Source: Pseudomonadota bacterium
GTDB lineage: Bacteria; Pseudomonadota; Gammaproteobacteria; Burkholderiales; Burkholderiaceae_D
NCBI GenBank assembly: GCA_023435945.1
Contig: JAEZLB010000135.1
Coordinates: forward strand, 1 to 6,963
Length of the DNA stretch: 6,963 nt
Direction: 5' to 3'
The notes under the pieces were generated by a model. That model saw only the letters and a list, made by a program, of their open reading frames with translations. It made no database searches and had not been told where the DNA came from. A program made the position numbers and the translations under genes. This document shows positions 1-5,948 of the stretch, piece by piece (position 1 is the first letter of the stretch; each line of letters begins with the position of its first letter).

Positions 1-1066
1 TCGCGCGCGTGATGGTCGTTGCGCCGCAGTCGAGCGCGCCGCGGAATATATAGGGGAAGCACAGGACGTTGTTAACCTGGTTCGGATAGTCGGAGCGACC
101 TGTGGCGATCACGGCGTCCGGACGCACTTCTCGGGCTTCTTCCGGCAGGATTTCCGGAATCGGGTTGGCCAGCGCCAGGATCAGCGGACGCGGCGCCATG
201 ACTTTGGCCATTTCCGGCTTCAGCACGCCCCCCGCAGAGAGGCCGAGGAATATATCGGCGCCTTCTATCACATCGGCCAGCGTGCGTGCCTCGGTATCTT
301 GCGCGAACTGTTCCTTGACCGGATCCATCAACTCGGTTCGCCCCTTGTAGACGACGCCAGCGATATCGGTCACAAATATATTCTCGCGCGGGAATCCCAG
401 GTCGATCATCAGTTCCAGACAAGCCAGCGCCGCTGCACCGGCACCGCTGACCACCAGCTTGGTATTTTTCAGATCCTTGCCGACCACCTTCAGGCCGTTG
501 ACAATGGCAGCGGCGACAATGATGGCCGTGCCATGCTGGTCATCATGGAACACGGGAATCTTCATGCGCTCGCGCAGCTTCTTCTCGATGATGAAGCATT
601 CCGGCGCCTTGATATCTTCAAGATTGATACCGCCAAACGTCGGCTCCAGTGATGCAATGATATCGACCAGCTTGTCTGGATCGGTTTCATTGATTTCGAT
701 GTCGAATACATCGATGCCGGCGAATTTCTTGAACAGCACGCCCTTGCCTTCCATGACGGGCTTGGCAGCTGTGGCACCGATATTGCCTAGGCCCAGCACA
801 GCGGTACCATTGGTGATGACGGCAACCAGGTTGCCACGGGCGGTATAGCGGTAAGAATTGAGGGGATCGGCAGCGATCTCTTCACAGGCCGATGCGACCC
901 CCGGAGAATAAGCTAAGGACAGATCACGCTGGTTGAGCACCTGCTTGGTTGGTGCAATGCTGATTTTGCCCGGCGTGGGAAATTCATGATAATCAAGCGC
1001 TGCCTGGCGTAACTTCTGCCGCAGTTGTTCTTTTTCTTTCTGAATCGACTCCCGCTCTTCACTCAT
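1..1066 (-). CDS. maeB: NADP-dependent malic enzyme, MaeB type (N-terminal part, runs off left edge)
   Basis: Oxidatively decarboxylates malate to pyruvate in the cytosol, yielding NADPH. The 355 residues visible cover the malic-enzyme N-terminal domain and most of the NAD(P)-binding domain. Seen: LAYSPGVA (51-58) with the family tyrosine, [12 protein letters not shown] (103-114) with the family lysine, [12 protein letters not shown] (141-152) with acidic metal ligands, FHDDQHGT (173-180), the dinucleotide-binding SGAGAAA (207-213), and LANPIPEI (299-306). MaeB proteins are about 750 residues with a C-terminal phosphotransacetylase-like domain; that part, if present, lies beyond position 1, so the hybrid architecture is inferred. 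The start is set at 1066 because GGAG sits 6 nt upstream. An in-frame ATG at 1078 has no ribosome binding site. The frame is intact throughout. It is transcribed divergently from thiL. NAD-preferring MaeB relatives exist, so the cofactor is less sure than the reaction. Confidence 0.95.
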   Translation of the reverse strand, partial: MSEERESIQKEKEQLRQKLRQAALDYHEFPTPGKISIAPTKQVLNQRDLSLAYSPGVASACEEIAADPLNSYRYTARGNLVAVITNGTAVLGLGNIGATAAKPVMEGKGVLFKKFAGIDVFDIEINETDPDKLVDIIASLEPTFGGINLEDIKAPECFIIEKKLRERMKIPVFHDDQHGTAIIVAAAIVNGLKVVGKDLKNTKLVVSGAGAAALACLELMIDLGFPRENIFVTDIAGVVYKGRTELMDPVKEQFAQDTEARTLADVIEGADIFLGLSAGGVLKPEMAKVMAPRPLILALANPIPEILPEEAREVRPDAVIATGRSDYPNQVNNVLCFPYIFRGALDCGATTITRA

Positions 1067-1072
1067 TTCTTT

Positions 1073-1076
1073 CTCC
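1073..1076 (-). promoter_or_regulatory. Ribosome binding site that decides the maeB start
   Basis: GGAG read on the minus strand, 6 nt before the ATG at 1066. The alternative in-frame ATG at 1078 overlaps this site and has no purine-rich stretch of its own, so translation most likely begins with MSEERESIQ. Confidence 0.7.
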
Positions 1077-1157
1077 ATTTAAAGGAGCTCGCATTATGCG
1101 TTTTCGTAACGCGCAGCACCATATCAAATTTACAACCATTATTCCCACGTTGTAATC

Positions 1158-1175
1158 CCACATCGTGAGGTGTGG
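1158..1175. repeat. Small hairpin, 7-bp stem with GNRA-type loop
   Basis: CCACATC and GGTGTGG pair around GTGA when read as plus-strand RNA (6 Watson-Crick pairs and one U-G). A short run TTTT follows 5 nt later, too weak and too distant for a clear intrinsic terminator. It lies about 190 bp before thiL and 90 bp before maeB. It could be a leader structure or an operator. No function is assigned. Confidence 0.4.
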
Positions 1176-1354
1176 CAACTTTTGACTTCCTTCTCCATGC
1201 TTGTTCTTGAAGGCGGATAAGCATCACAAATGAATATGAGAAGCCGCCTTTCCCATTCTAGTCCGGCTGCCTCAAAGTGGGGGTAACTTCCTGTTAAGCA
1301 CGGTGTTAACCACTGCAGAGTTCAAACTCCTCGCTCTAGGGGTACGCGATTCTG

Positions 1355-1360
1355 TAAAAT
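1355..1360 (+). promoter_or_regulatory. Candidate -10 box directly before thiL (possible leaderless start)
   Basis: TAAAAT matches the -10 consensus at 5 of 6 positions and ends 6 nt before the thiL ATG, so transcription from it would begin at or next to the start codon. No Shine-Dalgarno sequence precedes the ATG, which fits a leaderless message. No good -35 element is found 16-18 bp upstream, so the call is weak. Confidence 0.3.
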
Positions 1361-1366
1361 GCCAGC

Positions 1367-2335
1367 ATGCTTTCAGAATTCGATCTCATTGCCCGCTACT
1401 TTACTCGCTCCCATACGATAAATCCGAACGCCGCACTGGGTGTTGGTGATGATTGTGCCTTACTGGCTCCCGTTCCGGGCATGCAACTGGCCATCTCCAC
1501 CGACATGCTGGTCGAAGGTCGGCACTTCTTTCCAGGTGCATCCCCCTTCAAGCTGGGTCATAAATGCCTGGCCGTCAATTTATCGGATCTGGCTGCAATG
1601 GGTGCCGAACCCCTGGCATTTACTTTGGCGCTTTCCTTGCCAGAGATCAATGAGGCATGGCTGAAGGACTTTTCAGCAGGCATGTTCGCGCTGGCTGATG
1701 CCCATGGCTGCGAACTGGTCGGGGGCGATACCACACGCGGACCACTAACCATCTGCATCACCGTGTTCGGCCAGGTGCCTGCCGGACAAGCCTTGCGGCG
1801 CGACGCCGCCCAGGTTGGCGACGACATCTGGGTATCCGGCAGTTTGGGTGAAGCGCGGCTTGCTCTGGCAGGGCGCTTGACGGAAATGGTGATGGACACC
1901 GCAACTATCGAAGCCTCGGCAGTGCGCATGGACCAACCCAATCCCCGGCTTGCACTCGGCCTGCGACTCAGAAATATTGCCCATGCGGCACTGGACGTCT
2001 CAGATGGCCTGGCAGGCGATCTCGGCCATATCCTGAAAGCCTCGCGAGTGGGCGCCACGCTGGATGCAGACAGCCTGCCTGTTGGTCCTGCGTTGCAATC
2101 GATGCCGCTGGAGATCAGGCGCCAGTTCGCATTGGCAGGTGGTGACGATTATGAGTTGTGCTTTACCGCCCCGGTCAGCAAGCGCGACAGCGTATTGCAT
2201 GCCGCAACAGCGGCCGGCGGGGCCGTTACGCGTATCGGCCGCATAGAAGAGCAAGCAGGTTTGCGCATTACCGATAGCTCCGGCAATCCGATCAGTGTCC
2301 CACTGCAATCTTTTGATCATTTCAAGACACCATGA
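1367..2335 (+). CDS. thiL: Thiamine-phosphate kinase ThiL
   Basis: Phosphorylates thiamine monophosphate with ATP to the active cofactor thiamine diphosphate, the last step of the pathway, in the cytosol. The protein is 322 residues, the usual length for the family (about 325). It has the PurM/AIR-synthase-like fold signals in order: GVGDDCA (25-31), STDMLVEGRHF (44-54), LAVNLSDLAAMGA (68-80), GGDTTRG (119-125) and DVSDGLAGDL (210-219), whose aspartates hold metal and ATP, then AGGDDYEL (257-264) near the substrate site. The ATG has no Shine-Dalgarno sequence, but the homology begins right at MLSEFDLIARYF, so no earlier start is needed. The stop overlaps pgpA by ATGA, which suggests translational coupling. 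Genes often placed before thiL in proteobacteria (ribH, nusB) are absent; maeB lies upstream instead, divergent. Confidence 0.97.
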   Translation: MLSEFDLIARYFTRSHTINPNAALGVGDDCALLAPVPGMQLAISTDMLVEGRHFFPGASPFKLGHKCLAVNLSDLAAMGAEPLAFTLALSLPEINEAWLKDFSAGMFALADAHGCELVGGDTTRGPLTICITVFGQVPAGQALRRDAAQVGDDIWVSGSLGEARLALAGRLTEMVMDTATIEASAVRMDQPNPRLALGLRLRNIAHAALDVSDGLAGDLGHILKASRVGATLDADSLPVGPALQSMPLEIRRQFALAGGDDYELCFTAPVSKRDSVLHAATAAGGAVTRIGRIEEQAGLRITDSSGNPISVPLQSFDHFKTP

Positions 2336-2856
2336 CAACGCTGGAGCCAGGCCAGCGCGCCTTCATACCCAAGCCAACCGGCCGCTTCATGCTGTCTCAT
2401 CCTGCCCACTGGCTGGCACAGGGATTCGGCAGCGGTCTGTCGCCCTTGCTGCCCGGCACGACCGGTACGCTATTTGCCTGGGTTTCCTTTGTCCTCCTTA
2501 CTGAACGCTGGCCCGATTTCTTTACTACCCAACACTGGGCCATCATCCTGGTAGTTGGTTTCCTGACAGGTATCTGGGCTTGCCAGGTTACGGGGCGCAA
2601 CCTCGGCATTGCCGACCATGGCAGCATGGTATGGGATGAAATCATTGCTTTCTGGCTGGTATTGCTATTCGTAATGCCTGCCGGCTTTACCGTACAACTG
2701 GCTGCTTTCGTGATATTCCGTTTCTTCGACATGGTGAAGCCAGCGCCGATCGCCTATTTCGACAGGCATTTGAAAGGCGGTTTTGGCGTCATGTTCGACG
2801 ACCTCATCGCCAGCTTCTACACCTTGCTGATCTTTGCGTTCTGGCAGATCCTATAG
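2332..2856 (+). CDS. pgpA: Phosphatidylglycerophosphatase A
   Basis: Removes the phosphate from phosphatidylglycerol phosphate to give phosphatidylglycerol, at the inner membrane. The protein is 174 residues, family length. PgpA motifs in order: GFGSGLSPLLPGTTGTL (31-47), DHGSMVWDE (95-103), FRFFDMVKPAPI (129-140) and GVMFDD (152-157). The aspartates and glutamate in these blocks are those expected for Mg-dependent catalysis. Hydrophobic stretches lie around 66-84, 104-129 and 159-174. The start overlaps the thiL stop (ATGA) and lacks a clear ribosome binding site, so it is probably translated by coupling to thiL. In the last two blocks the glycines common in enterobacterial PgpA are replaced (DEIIAFW, DDLIAS), conservative changes that do not touch the acidic residues. 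Confidence 0.96.
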   Translation: MTTLEPGQRAFIPKPTGRFMLSHPAHWLAQGFGSGLSPLLPGTTGTLFAWVSFVLLTERWPDFFTTQHWAIILVVGFLTGIWACQVTGRNLGIADHGSMVWDEIIAFWLVLLFVMPAGFTVQLAAFVIFRFFDMVKPAPIAYFDRHLKGGFGVMFDDLIASFYTLLIFAFWQIL

Positions 2857-2861
2857 GCTCG

Positions 2862-2884
2862 CGGGCTTTTCCATTTCAAGCCCG
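2862..2884. repeat. Inverted repeat after pgpA, 7-bp arms
   Basis: CGGGCTT and AAGCCCG pair around a 9-nt loop just after the pgpA stop. No U-tract follows on either strand, so an efficient intrinsic terminator is unlikely. It may attenuate, or protect the 3' end of, the thiL-pgpA message before pncC. Confidence 0.4.
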
Positions 2885-2918
2885 GAACCGATAAAGTAGG
2901 CATCATTCAAAAAATCGG

Positions 2919-2924
2919 TATAAG
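2919..2924 (+). promoter_or_regulatory. Weak candidate -10 box for pncC
   Basis: TATAAG lies 30 nt before the chosen pncC start, in a 98-nt gap where the upstream pair is no longer tightly coupled. No recognisable -35 is found at 17 bp. It suggests that pncC may have its own promoter besides readthrough from thiL-pgpA. Confidence 0.2.
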
Positions 2925-2941
2925 CATGCCCTGCCTTTCCC

Positions 2942-2946
2942 AGGAG
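2942..2946 (+). promoter_or_regulatory. Ribosome binding site that decides the pncC start
   Basis: AGGAG lies 8 nt before the ATG at 2955 but only 2 nt before an in-frame ATG at 2949. The normal spacing favours the 2955 start. Confidence 0.65.
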
Positions 2947-2954
2947 AGATGAAC

Positions 2955-3455
2955 ATGAAAGAACTGATAGACGCTGCCACCCGCATGGGTGAGGTACTGG
3001 AAAAAAAAGGCTGGTTGATGACCACTGCCGAATCCTGCACCGGGGGTGGTGTCGCGCAGGCGATCACTGACATTCCTGGATCATCGGAATGGTATGAAGG
3101 CGGTTTCATCACTTACTCCAACACCGCCAAATCGGAAATGCTGGACGTGTCGCCAGCCCTGCTTGCCCAGTTCGGCGCTGTGAGCGAGGAAGTAGCGGCC
3201 GCCATGGCCGAAGGCGCACTGGCCAACAGCAGCGCCCATGTCAGCGTATCGACGACTGGCATTGCCGGCCCCACCGGCGCCGTGCCGGGCAAGCCGGTGG
3301 GCACCGTGTGCTTTGCCTGGTCCATGGAGCGCCATGGCGAGCCGTACACCTTCACCGAACGCCTGGTTTTCAAGGGTGGCCGGCAGGCAGTGCGTCAGCA
3401 GGCGGTCATCCATGCGCTGGAAGGATTGATCCGCTTCGTCGGGCAAGAAAAATAA
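2955..3455 (+). CDS. pncC: Nicotinamide-nucleotide amidohydrolase (CinA C-terminal domain family)
   Basis: Deamidates nicotinamide mononucleotide to nicotinate mononucleotide, which feeds NMN released by DNA ligase and other reactions back into NAD synthesis; cytosolic. From ATG 2955 the protein is 166 residues, the length of stand-alone E. coli PncC. It lacks the N-terminal MoaB-like domain of full CinA. Seen: TAESCTGG (24-31) with the proposed active serine at 27, YSNTAK (54-59) with the family lysine, GAVSEE (74-79), and TGIAGPTGAVPGKPVGTV (101-118), the signature glycine/proline loop. An alternative in-frame start at 2949 adds two residues. It follows thiL-pgpA on the same strand, an order common in betaproteobacteria, where it is often annotated as cinA. 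Whether it shares their transcript is unclear, because a hairpin and 98 nt lie between. Confidence 0.94.
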   Translation: MKELIDAATRMGEVLEKKGWLMTTAESCTGGGVAQAITDIPGSSEWYEGGFITYSNTAKSEMLDVSPALLAQFGAVSEEVAAAMAEGALANSSAHVSVSTTGIAGPTGAVPGKPVGTVCFAWSMERHGEPYTFTERLVFKGGRQAVRQQAVIHALEGLIRFVGQEK

Positions 3456-3473
3456 GCGGCGCGCGGGACGCCG
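3446..3473 (-). terminator. Possible intrinsic terminator of pyrF, overlapping the end of pncC
   Basis: Read on the minus strand, CGGCG and CGCCG (3473-3469 and 3461-3457) form a 5-bp all-GC stem with a 7-nt loop, followed closely by TTATTTTTC. The U-tract is made from the last codons and the stop of pncC. The stem is short, so strength is uncertain. On the plus strand the same stem is followed by a T-run only about 14 nt later. Confidence 0.45.
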
Positions 3474-3488
3474 ACACGCCTGTTCGTT

Positions 3489-4307
3489 TTATCGATAACG
3501 GTTGATCTCGTCGCGCGTCTGCCTTGCCACGCGCTGGGCCGCCTGCCTGAAGTCCTCGCCTGCCTGCGGCGTTGCATACAAAATGGCGCGCGAGGAATTG
3601 ATCATCATGCCGGCACCGCCGGAGGTCTTGCCCGCCTTCACAGTCGCTTCCACGTCGCCACCTTGCGCGCCGACACCCGGCACCAGCAACGGCATGTCGC
3701 CGATCACTTTCCTTACCTGGGCCAGCTCCTGTGGGAAGGTTGCACCTACCACCAGCCCGCACTGACCAGTGCGATTCCATTTGTTCGCGACCAATTCCGC
3801 TACGTGCAGATATAAAGGCTTGCCATCCACCTGCAGGAACTGCAGATCCGAGCCACCCGGATTGGAAGTGCGGCACAAGATAATGACACCGCGGTCCTGC
3901 CAGCCCAGATAAGGCTCCACCGAGTCGAATCCCATGTAGGGATTGACGGTCACCGCATCCGCACCGTAACGCTCAAACGCTTCGCGCGCATATTGTTCTG
4001 CCGTCGCACCGATATCACCGCGCTTGGCATCCAGCACGATGGGAATATGCGGATAACGATCGCGGATGTAAGCACATAAATCTTCCAGCTGATCCTCAGC
4101 GCGCAAGGCCGAAAAATAAGCAATCTGCGGCTTGAACGAACAGGCAGACTCGACGGTCGCATCGACAATGGCCTTGCAGAAAGCCAGAATGCCATCTGGC
4201 CTCTCCTTCAGTTCCGGCGGCAATTTGGCCAGATCAGGGTCCAGGCCCACACATAACATTGATTGCTGGGAAGTCCAGGCGGCAGCTAACTTGGAGGTAA
4301 AACTCAT
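3489..4307 (-). CDS. pyrF: Orotidine 5'-phosphate decarboxylase, type 2
   Basis: Converts OMP to UMP, the last step of de novo pyrimidine synthesis, in the cytosol. The protein is 272 residues, the length of the longer type 2 enzymes; the E. coli type is about 245. Seen: [12 protein letters not shown] (19-30), SFKPQIAYF (57-65), the catalytic DAKRGDIG (93-100) with Lys95 between Asp93 and Asp98, [13 protein letters not shown] (122-134), which is typical of type 2, and [10 protein letters not shown] (209-218), the phosphate-gripping loop, followed by NSSRAILYA (237-245). The start is placed at 4307 because AGGA sits 6 nt upstream and the alignment begins with MSFTSKL. An in-frame ATG at 4334 lacks a ribosome binding site and lies inside the candidate -10 box. 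The gene is convergent with pncC and divergent from lemA. Confidence 0.97.
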   Translation of the reverse strand: MSFTSKLAAAWTSQQSMLCVGLDPDLAKLPPELKERPDGILAFCKAIVDATVESACSFKPQIAYFSALRAEDQLEDLCAYIRDRYPHIPIVLDAKRGDIGATAEQYAREAFERYGADAVTVNPYMGFDSVEPYLGWQDRGVIILCRTSNPGGSDLQFLQVDGKPLYLHVAELVANKWNRTGQCGLVVGATFPQELAQVRKVIGDMPLLVPGVGAQGGDVEATVKAGKTSGGAGMMINSSRAILYATPQAGEDFRQAAQRVARQTRDEINRYR

Positions 4308-4308
4308 A

Positions 4309-4319
4309 ACAGGTCCTGT
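4309..4319. repeat. Palindrome ACAGGTCCTGT over the pyrF ribosome binding site
   Basis: An 11-bp odd palindrome (ACAGG-T-CCTGT) lies directly before the pyrF ATG. Its minus-strand reading contains the AGGA Shine-Dalgarno sequence (4314-4317). The core CAGG-N-CCTG recurs at 4510-4518 in the lemA leader, 200 bp away. It is a possible operator-type site; no regulator is identified. Confidence 0.35.
4314..4317 (-). promoter_or_regulatory. Ribosome binding site that decides the pyrF start
   Basis: AGGA read on the minus strand, 6 nt before the ATG at 4307. It supports this start over the in-frame ATG at 4334. Confidence 0.65.
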
Positions 4320-4332
4320 AAGAATAGCCAGC

Positions 4333-4338
4333 ATTGTA
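4333..4338 (-). promoter_or_regulatory. Candidate -10 box for pyrF
   Basis: TACAAT on the minus strand (5 of 6 consensus positions), 25 nt before the pyrF ATG, would give a leader of roughly 20 nt. The -35 position (GTCGTT at 17 bp) is poor. Confidence 0.3.
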
Positions 4339-4396
4339 ACGCCTCAAACCGCTGAAACGACAGGCAACACTTATCAGCAGAGAAGATCTCACGTAC

Positions 4397-4415
4397 AGAA
4401 TCCCTGCTGGATTCT
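4397..4415. repeat. Perfect 7-bp inverted repeat between pyrF and lemA
   Basis: AGAATCC and GGATTCT are separated by 5 bp (CTGCT). No U-tract follows on either strand, so a terminator is unlikely. The dyad symmetry and its place in the middle of a divergent promoter region fit a protein-binding site or a leader hairpin. Confidence 0.4.
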
Positions 4416-4470
4416 ATGCAACAATGTTCCACACCCCCTATTGAAAGCAGGCCCGGCATCCTCATTTTTA

Positions 4471-4476
4471 TATAGT
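4471..4476 (+). promoter_or_regulatory. Candidate -10 box for the lemA cassette
   Basis: TATAGT (5 of 6 consensus positions) sits in an AT-rich patch (ATTTTTATATAGTTAT), 69 nt before the lemA ATG. A TTGAAA at 4441-4446 would be a -35, but its spacing (24 bp) is too long. The exact promoter is therefore unsure. Confidence 0.3.
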
Positions 4477-4509
4477 TATCGCATTCCATCAACGGGCACG
4501 GACCCTGCT

Positions 4510-4518
4510 CAGGACCTG
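4510..4518. repeat. CAGGACCTG palindrome in the lemA leader
   Basis: This is the inverted copy of CAGGTCCTG at 4310-4318 and is itself an odd palindrome. An ACCCCCTA octamer also occurs twice nearby (4433-4440 and 4523-4530), the second copy just before the lemA ribosome binding site. Confidence 0.3.
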
Positions 4519-4532
4519 CCATACCCCCTAAC

Positions 4533-4537
4533 AAGGA
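4533..4537 (+). promoter_or_regulatory. Ribosome binding site of lemA
   Basis: AAGGA lies 8 nt before the ATG at 4546. The reading frame is open upstream to 4132, antisense through the pyrF 5' end, so this site together with the signal peptide decides the start. Confidence 0.75.
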
Positions 4538-4545
4538 CAGAAACG

Positions 4546-5139
4546 ATGAAAACATGTCTGAAATGGTTAAGCATGGCGCTGTTGGTATCGCTGCTCAGCG
4601 CATGCGGCTACAACGAATTCCAGGCCAAGGATGAAGCGGTCAATGCCGCCTGGAGTGAAGTGGTCAATCAGTACCAGCGCCGGGCCGACCTCATTCCCAA
4701 CCTGGTGAATACCGTCAAAGGTTATGCCTCCCATGAACAGCAAACCCTGTCTGCAGTCACCGAGGCACGTTCCAAGGCCACCAGTTTTCAGGTCACACCT
4801 GAGGTGTTGAACAATCCTGAAGCCTTCCAGCGCTTCCAGCAGGTACAGGGAGAATTATCCTCCGCGCTCTCACGCCTGATGGCGGTCTCTGAAAATTATC
4901 CCAACCTGAAAGCCGATGCGAATTTCCGCGATCTTCAGGTTCAGCTCGAAGGCACGGAAAACCGTATCACGGTGGCGCGTCAACGATATATCAACGCCGT
5001 TCGCGATTACAACGTGCTTGCCCGCAGTTTCCCTACCAACCTGACTGCGATGGTCTTCGGCTATCAAGCGAAGCCCAACTTCACGGTGGAAAACGAGCGT
5101 GCGATTTCCAATGCGCCTACCGTAGACTTCGGTAAATAA
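4546..5139 (+). CDS. lemA: LemA family protein, predicted lipoprotein
   Basis: An envelope protein of the LemA family, whose molecular role is not settled; members are mostly alpha-helical and membrane-anchored. The 197 residues begin with a lipoprotein signal peptide: Lys2/Lys6, a hydrophobic core (7-17) and the lipobox LSAC with Cys20. The residue after the cysteine is Gly, not the Asp inner-membrane retention signal, so outer-membrane sorting is inferred. Family blocks follow: NEFQAKDEAVNAAWSEVVNQ (23-42), the strongly conserved RRADLIPNLVNTVKGYASHE (45-64), ARSKA (74-78), ENYPNLKA (116-123), and QLEGTENRITVARQRYINAV (133-152). It ends with the usual FGYQAKPNF (171-179). It heads a three-gene cassette with two TPM-domain genes, 14 nt before the next ATG, which suggests a shared envelope task. 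No frame damage is seen. Confidence 0.93.
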   Translation: MKTCLKWLSMALLVSLLSACGYNEFQAKDEAVNAAWSEVVNQYQRRADLIPNLVNTVKGYASHEQQTLSAVTEARSKATSFQVTPEVLNNPEAFQRFQQVQGELSSALSRLMAVSENYPNLKADANFRDLQVQLEGTENRITVARQRYINAVRDYNVLARSFPTNLTAMVFGYQAKPNFTVENERAISNAPTVDFGK

Positions 5140-5153
5140 GTGAGAAAACCATA

Positions 5154-5948
5154 ATGACCACGTCCCGTCTGTCGTTCCGCTGGGTCATCGGCCTGCTGCT
5201 AGCCAGCTTGCTGTCTGTTGTCGCCGCGCAGGACTTCGTGCCTGTGCCGCCGCTGAAAACGCGTGTGACAGACCAGATCGGCATGCTCACGCCGCAGCAG
5301 CGGCAAGCGCTGGAAAACGTGCTACAGGAATATGAAACACGGACCGGCAGTCAGATCGCGATATTGCTAATGAGCAGCACCGCTCCCGAAACCATAGAGC
5401 AATACGGTATACGGCTGGCAGAAAACTGGAAGATTGGGCGCAAGGGCGTGGATGATGGGGTGATCCTGATTGTTGCGCGCGACAATCCGAGCGGGCTGCG
5501 GCGGCTTCGCATCGAGACTGGTTATGGCATGGAAGGCGCACTGACCGATGCGCAAGCGGGGCGCATTCTGCAAGATATCATCGCACCACATTTCCGCCAG
5601 AACGATTTTTATGGCGGACTGGTCGCCGCCGTTTCAGCCATTACTTCCTTCAGGGAAAATGAGGAATTGCCGCCCGCCGAACAACGACGCACTGCCGGGC
5701 AGGACAATGGCGGAAGCTGGATCTTCTTCCTGTTCATCCTCTTCATCATTATCTCCAATATTGCCTCCCGTAGCCGTTCCTCGCGTAACAGGATGAACCG
5801 CGGTGGCTGGGGCCGGCATGCACCGGGTATTATCTTGGGCAGCGGCATCGGCAGTTCGATAGGCCGGCCGGGCCGAGGAGGCGGATTTGGCGGCTTCAGT
5901 GGAGGCGGCGGCGGATTTGGTGGCGGTGGCGCTTCGGGGAACTGGTAA
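5154..5948 (+). CDS. TPM-domain (YgcG-type) exported protein with Gly-rich tail
   Basis: 264 residues. An N-terminal signal peptide (hydrophobic 10-24, probable cleavage VVAA|QD after Ala25) is followed by a TPM domain (about 33-165): LKTRVTDQIGMLTPQQ (34-49), GSQIAILLM (65-73), GRKGVDDGVILIVA (95-108) with the conserved acidic-Gly turn, and RIETGYGMEGALTDAQAGRI (119-138). A membrane segment follows (about 188-203), then a basic stretch rich in Ser, Arg and Asn, and a Gly-rich tail (about 237-264) ending ASGNW, typical of YgcG-like proteins. Predicted topology: TPM domain in the periplasm and tail on the cytoplasmic side, if residues 188-203 span the membrane. TPM domains in plants and some bacteria are linked to acid phosphatase activity or to photosystem repair; the bacterial role here is unknown. 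It comes 14 nt after lemA with only a weak TGAG as ribosome binding site, and it overlaps the next gene by one base. Confidence 0.9.
   Translation: MTTSRLSFRWVIGLLLASLLSVVAAQDFVPVPPLKTRVTDQIGMLTPQQRQALENVLQEYETRTGSQIAILLMSSTAPETIEQYGIRLAENWKIGRKGVDDGVILIVARDNPSGLRRLRIETGYGMEGALTDAQAGRILQDIIAPHFRQNDFYGGLVAAVSAITSFRENEELPPAEQRRTAGQDNGGSWIFFLFILFIIISNIASRSRSSRNRMNRGGWGRHAPGIILGSGIGSSIGRPGRGGGFGGFSGGGGGFGGGGASGNW
5877..5938 (+). repeat. Short G-rich repeats coding for the Gly-rich tail
   Basis: GGCGGATTTGG occurs exactly at 5880-5890 and 5910-5920, 30 bp (10 codons) apart, each coding part of a GGFGG motif, with further GGAGGCGG and GGTGGCGG units around them. Such repeats can change copy number by slippage or recombination and so alter tail length. 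The count here is only two full units. Confidence 0.6.

Larger units (their letters stand above)
1067..1366. other. Divergent maeB-thiL intergenic region with several small inverted repeats
   Basis: About 300 bp between two divergent starts. No RNA gene was recognised, and I could not find the CUGAGA/thi-box pattern of a TPP riboswitch, which would be the obvious candidate before a thiamine gene. Seen: an 11-bp palindrome CGCATTATGCG (1090-1100) running into GCGTT-N5-AACGC (1098-1112) just upstream of maeB; a direct repeat AATCCCACAT/ATTCCCACGT (1154-1163 and 1141-1150); a 7-bp hairpin with a GUGA loop (1158-1175); long arms AAGGCGG/CCGCCTT (1210-1216 and 1244-1250) around 27 nt; and GTTAA-N8-TTAAC (1293-1310). 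No complete -35/-10 pair close to consensus was found on either strand. Confidence 0.6.

Noticed and set aside
299..848. Plus-strand frames of 117 and 129 residues antisense to maeB
   Set aside because: The minus-strand frame here is intact malic enzyme with all its motifs. The plus-strand products look like nothing known and overlap one another.
1230..1286. Possible 18-codon upstream ORF (MNMRSRLSHS...) before thiL
   Set aside because: No ribosome binding site at proper spacing, no evidence of transcription, and such short frames are expected by chance.
1067..1366. TPP riboswitch before thiL
   Set aside because: The conserved thi-box sequences could not be found in the region. Only unrelated small hairpins are present.
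1558..2058. 166-residue minus-strand frame over thiL
   Set aside because: A shadow of a clear thiL. Its composition is Arg/Ser/Ala/Pro-rich, as expected from antisense reading of GC-rich coding DNA, with no family resemblance.
3406..3876. 156-residue minus-strand frame over pncC and pyrF
   Set aside because: Out of frame with pyrF, low-complexity Gly/Arg composition, no recognisable motif.
4132..4545. In-frame open extension upstream of lemA, giving a 335-residue reading frame
   Set aside because: The extension is antisense to the pyrF 5' end and crosses the intergenic region. The ATG at 4546 has a good ribosome binding site and begins a proper lipoprotein signal peptide that would be buried otherwise.
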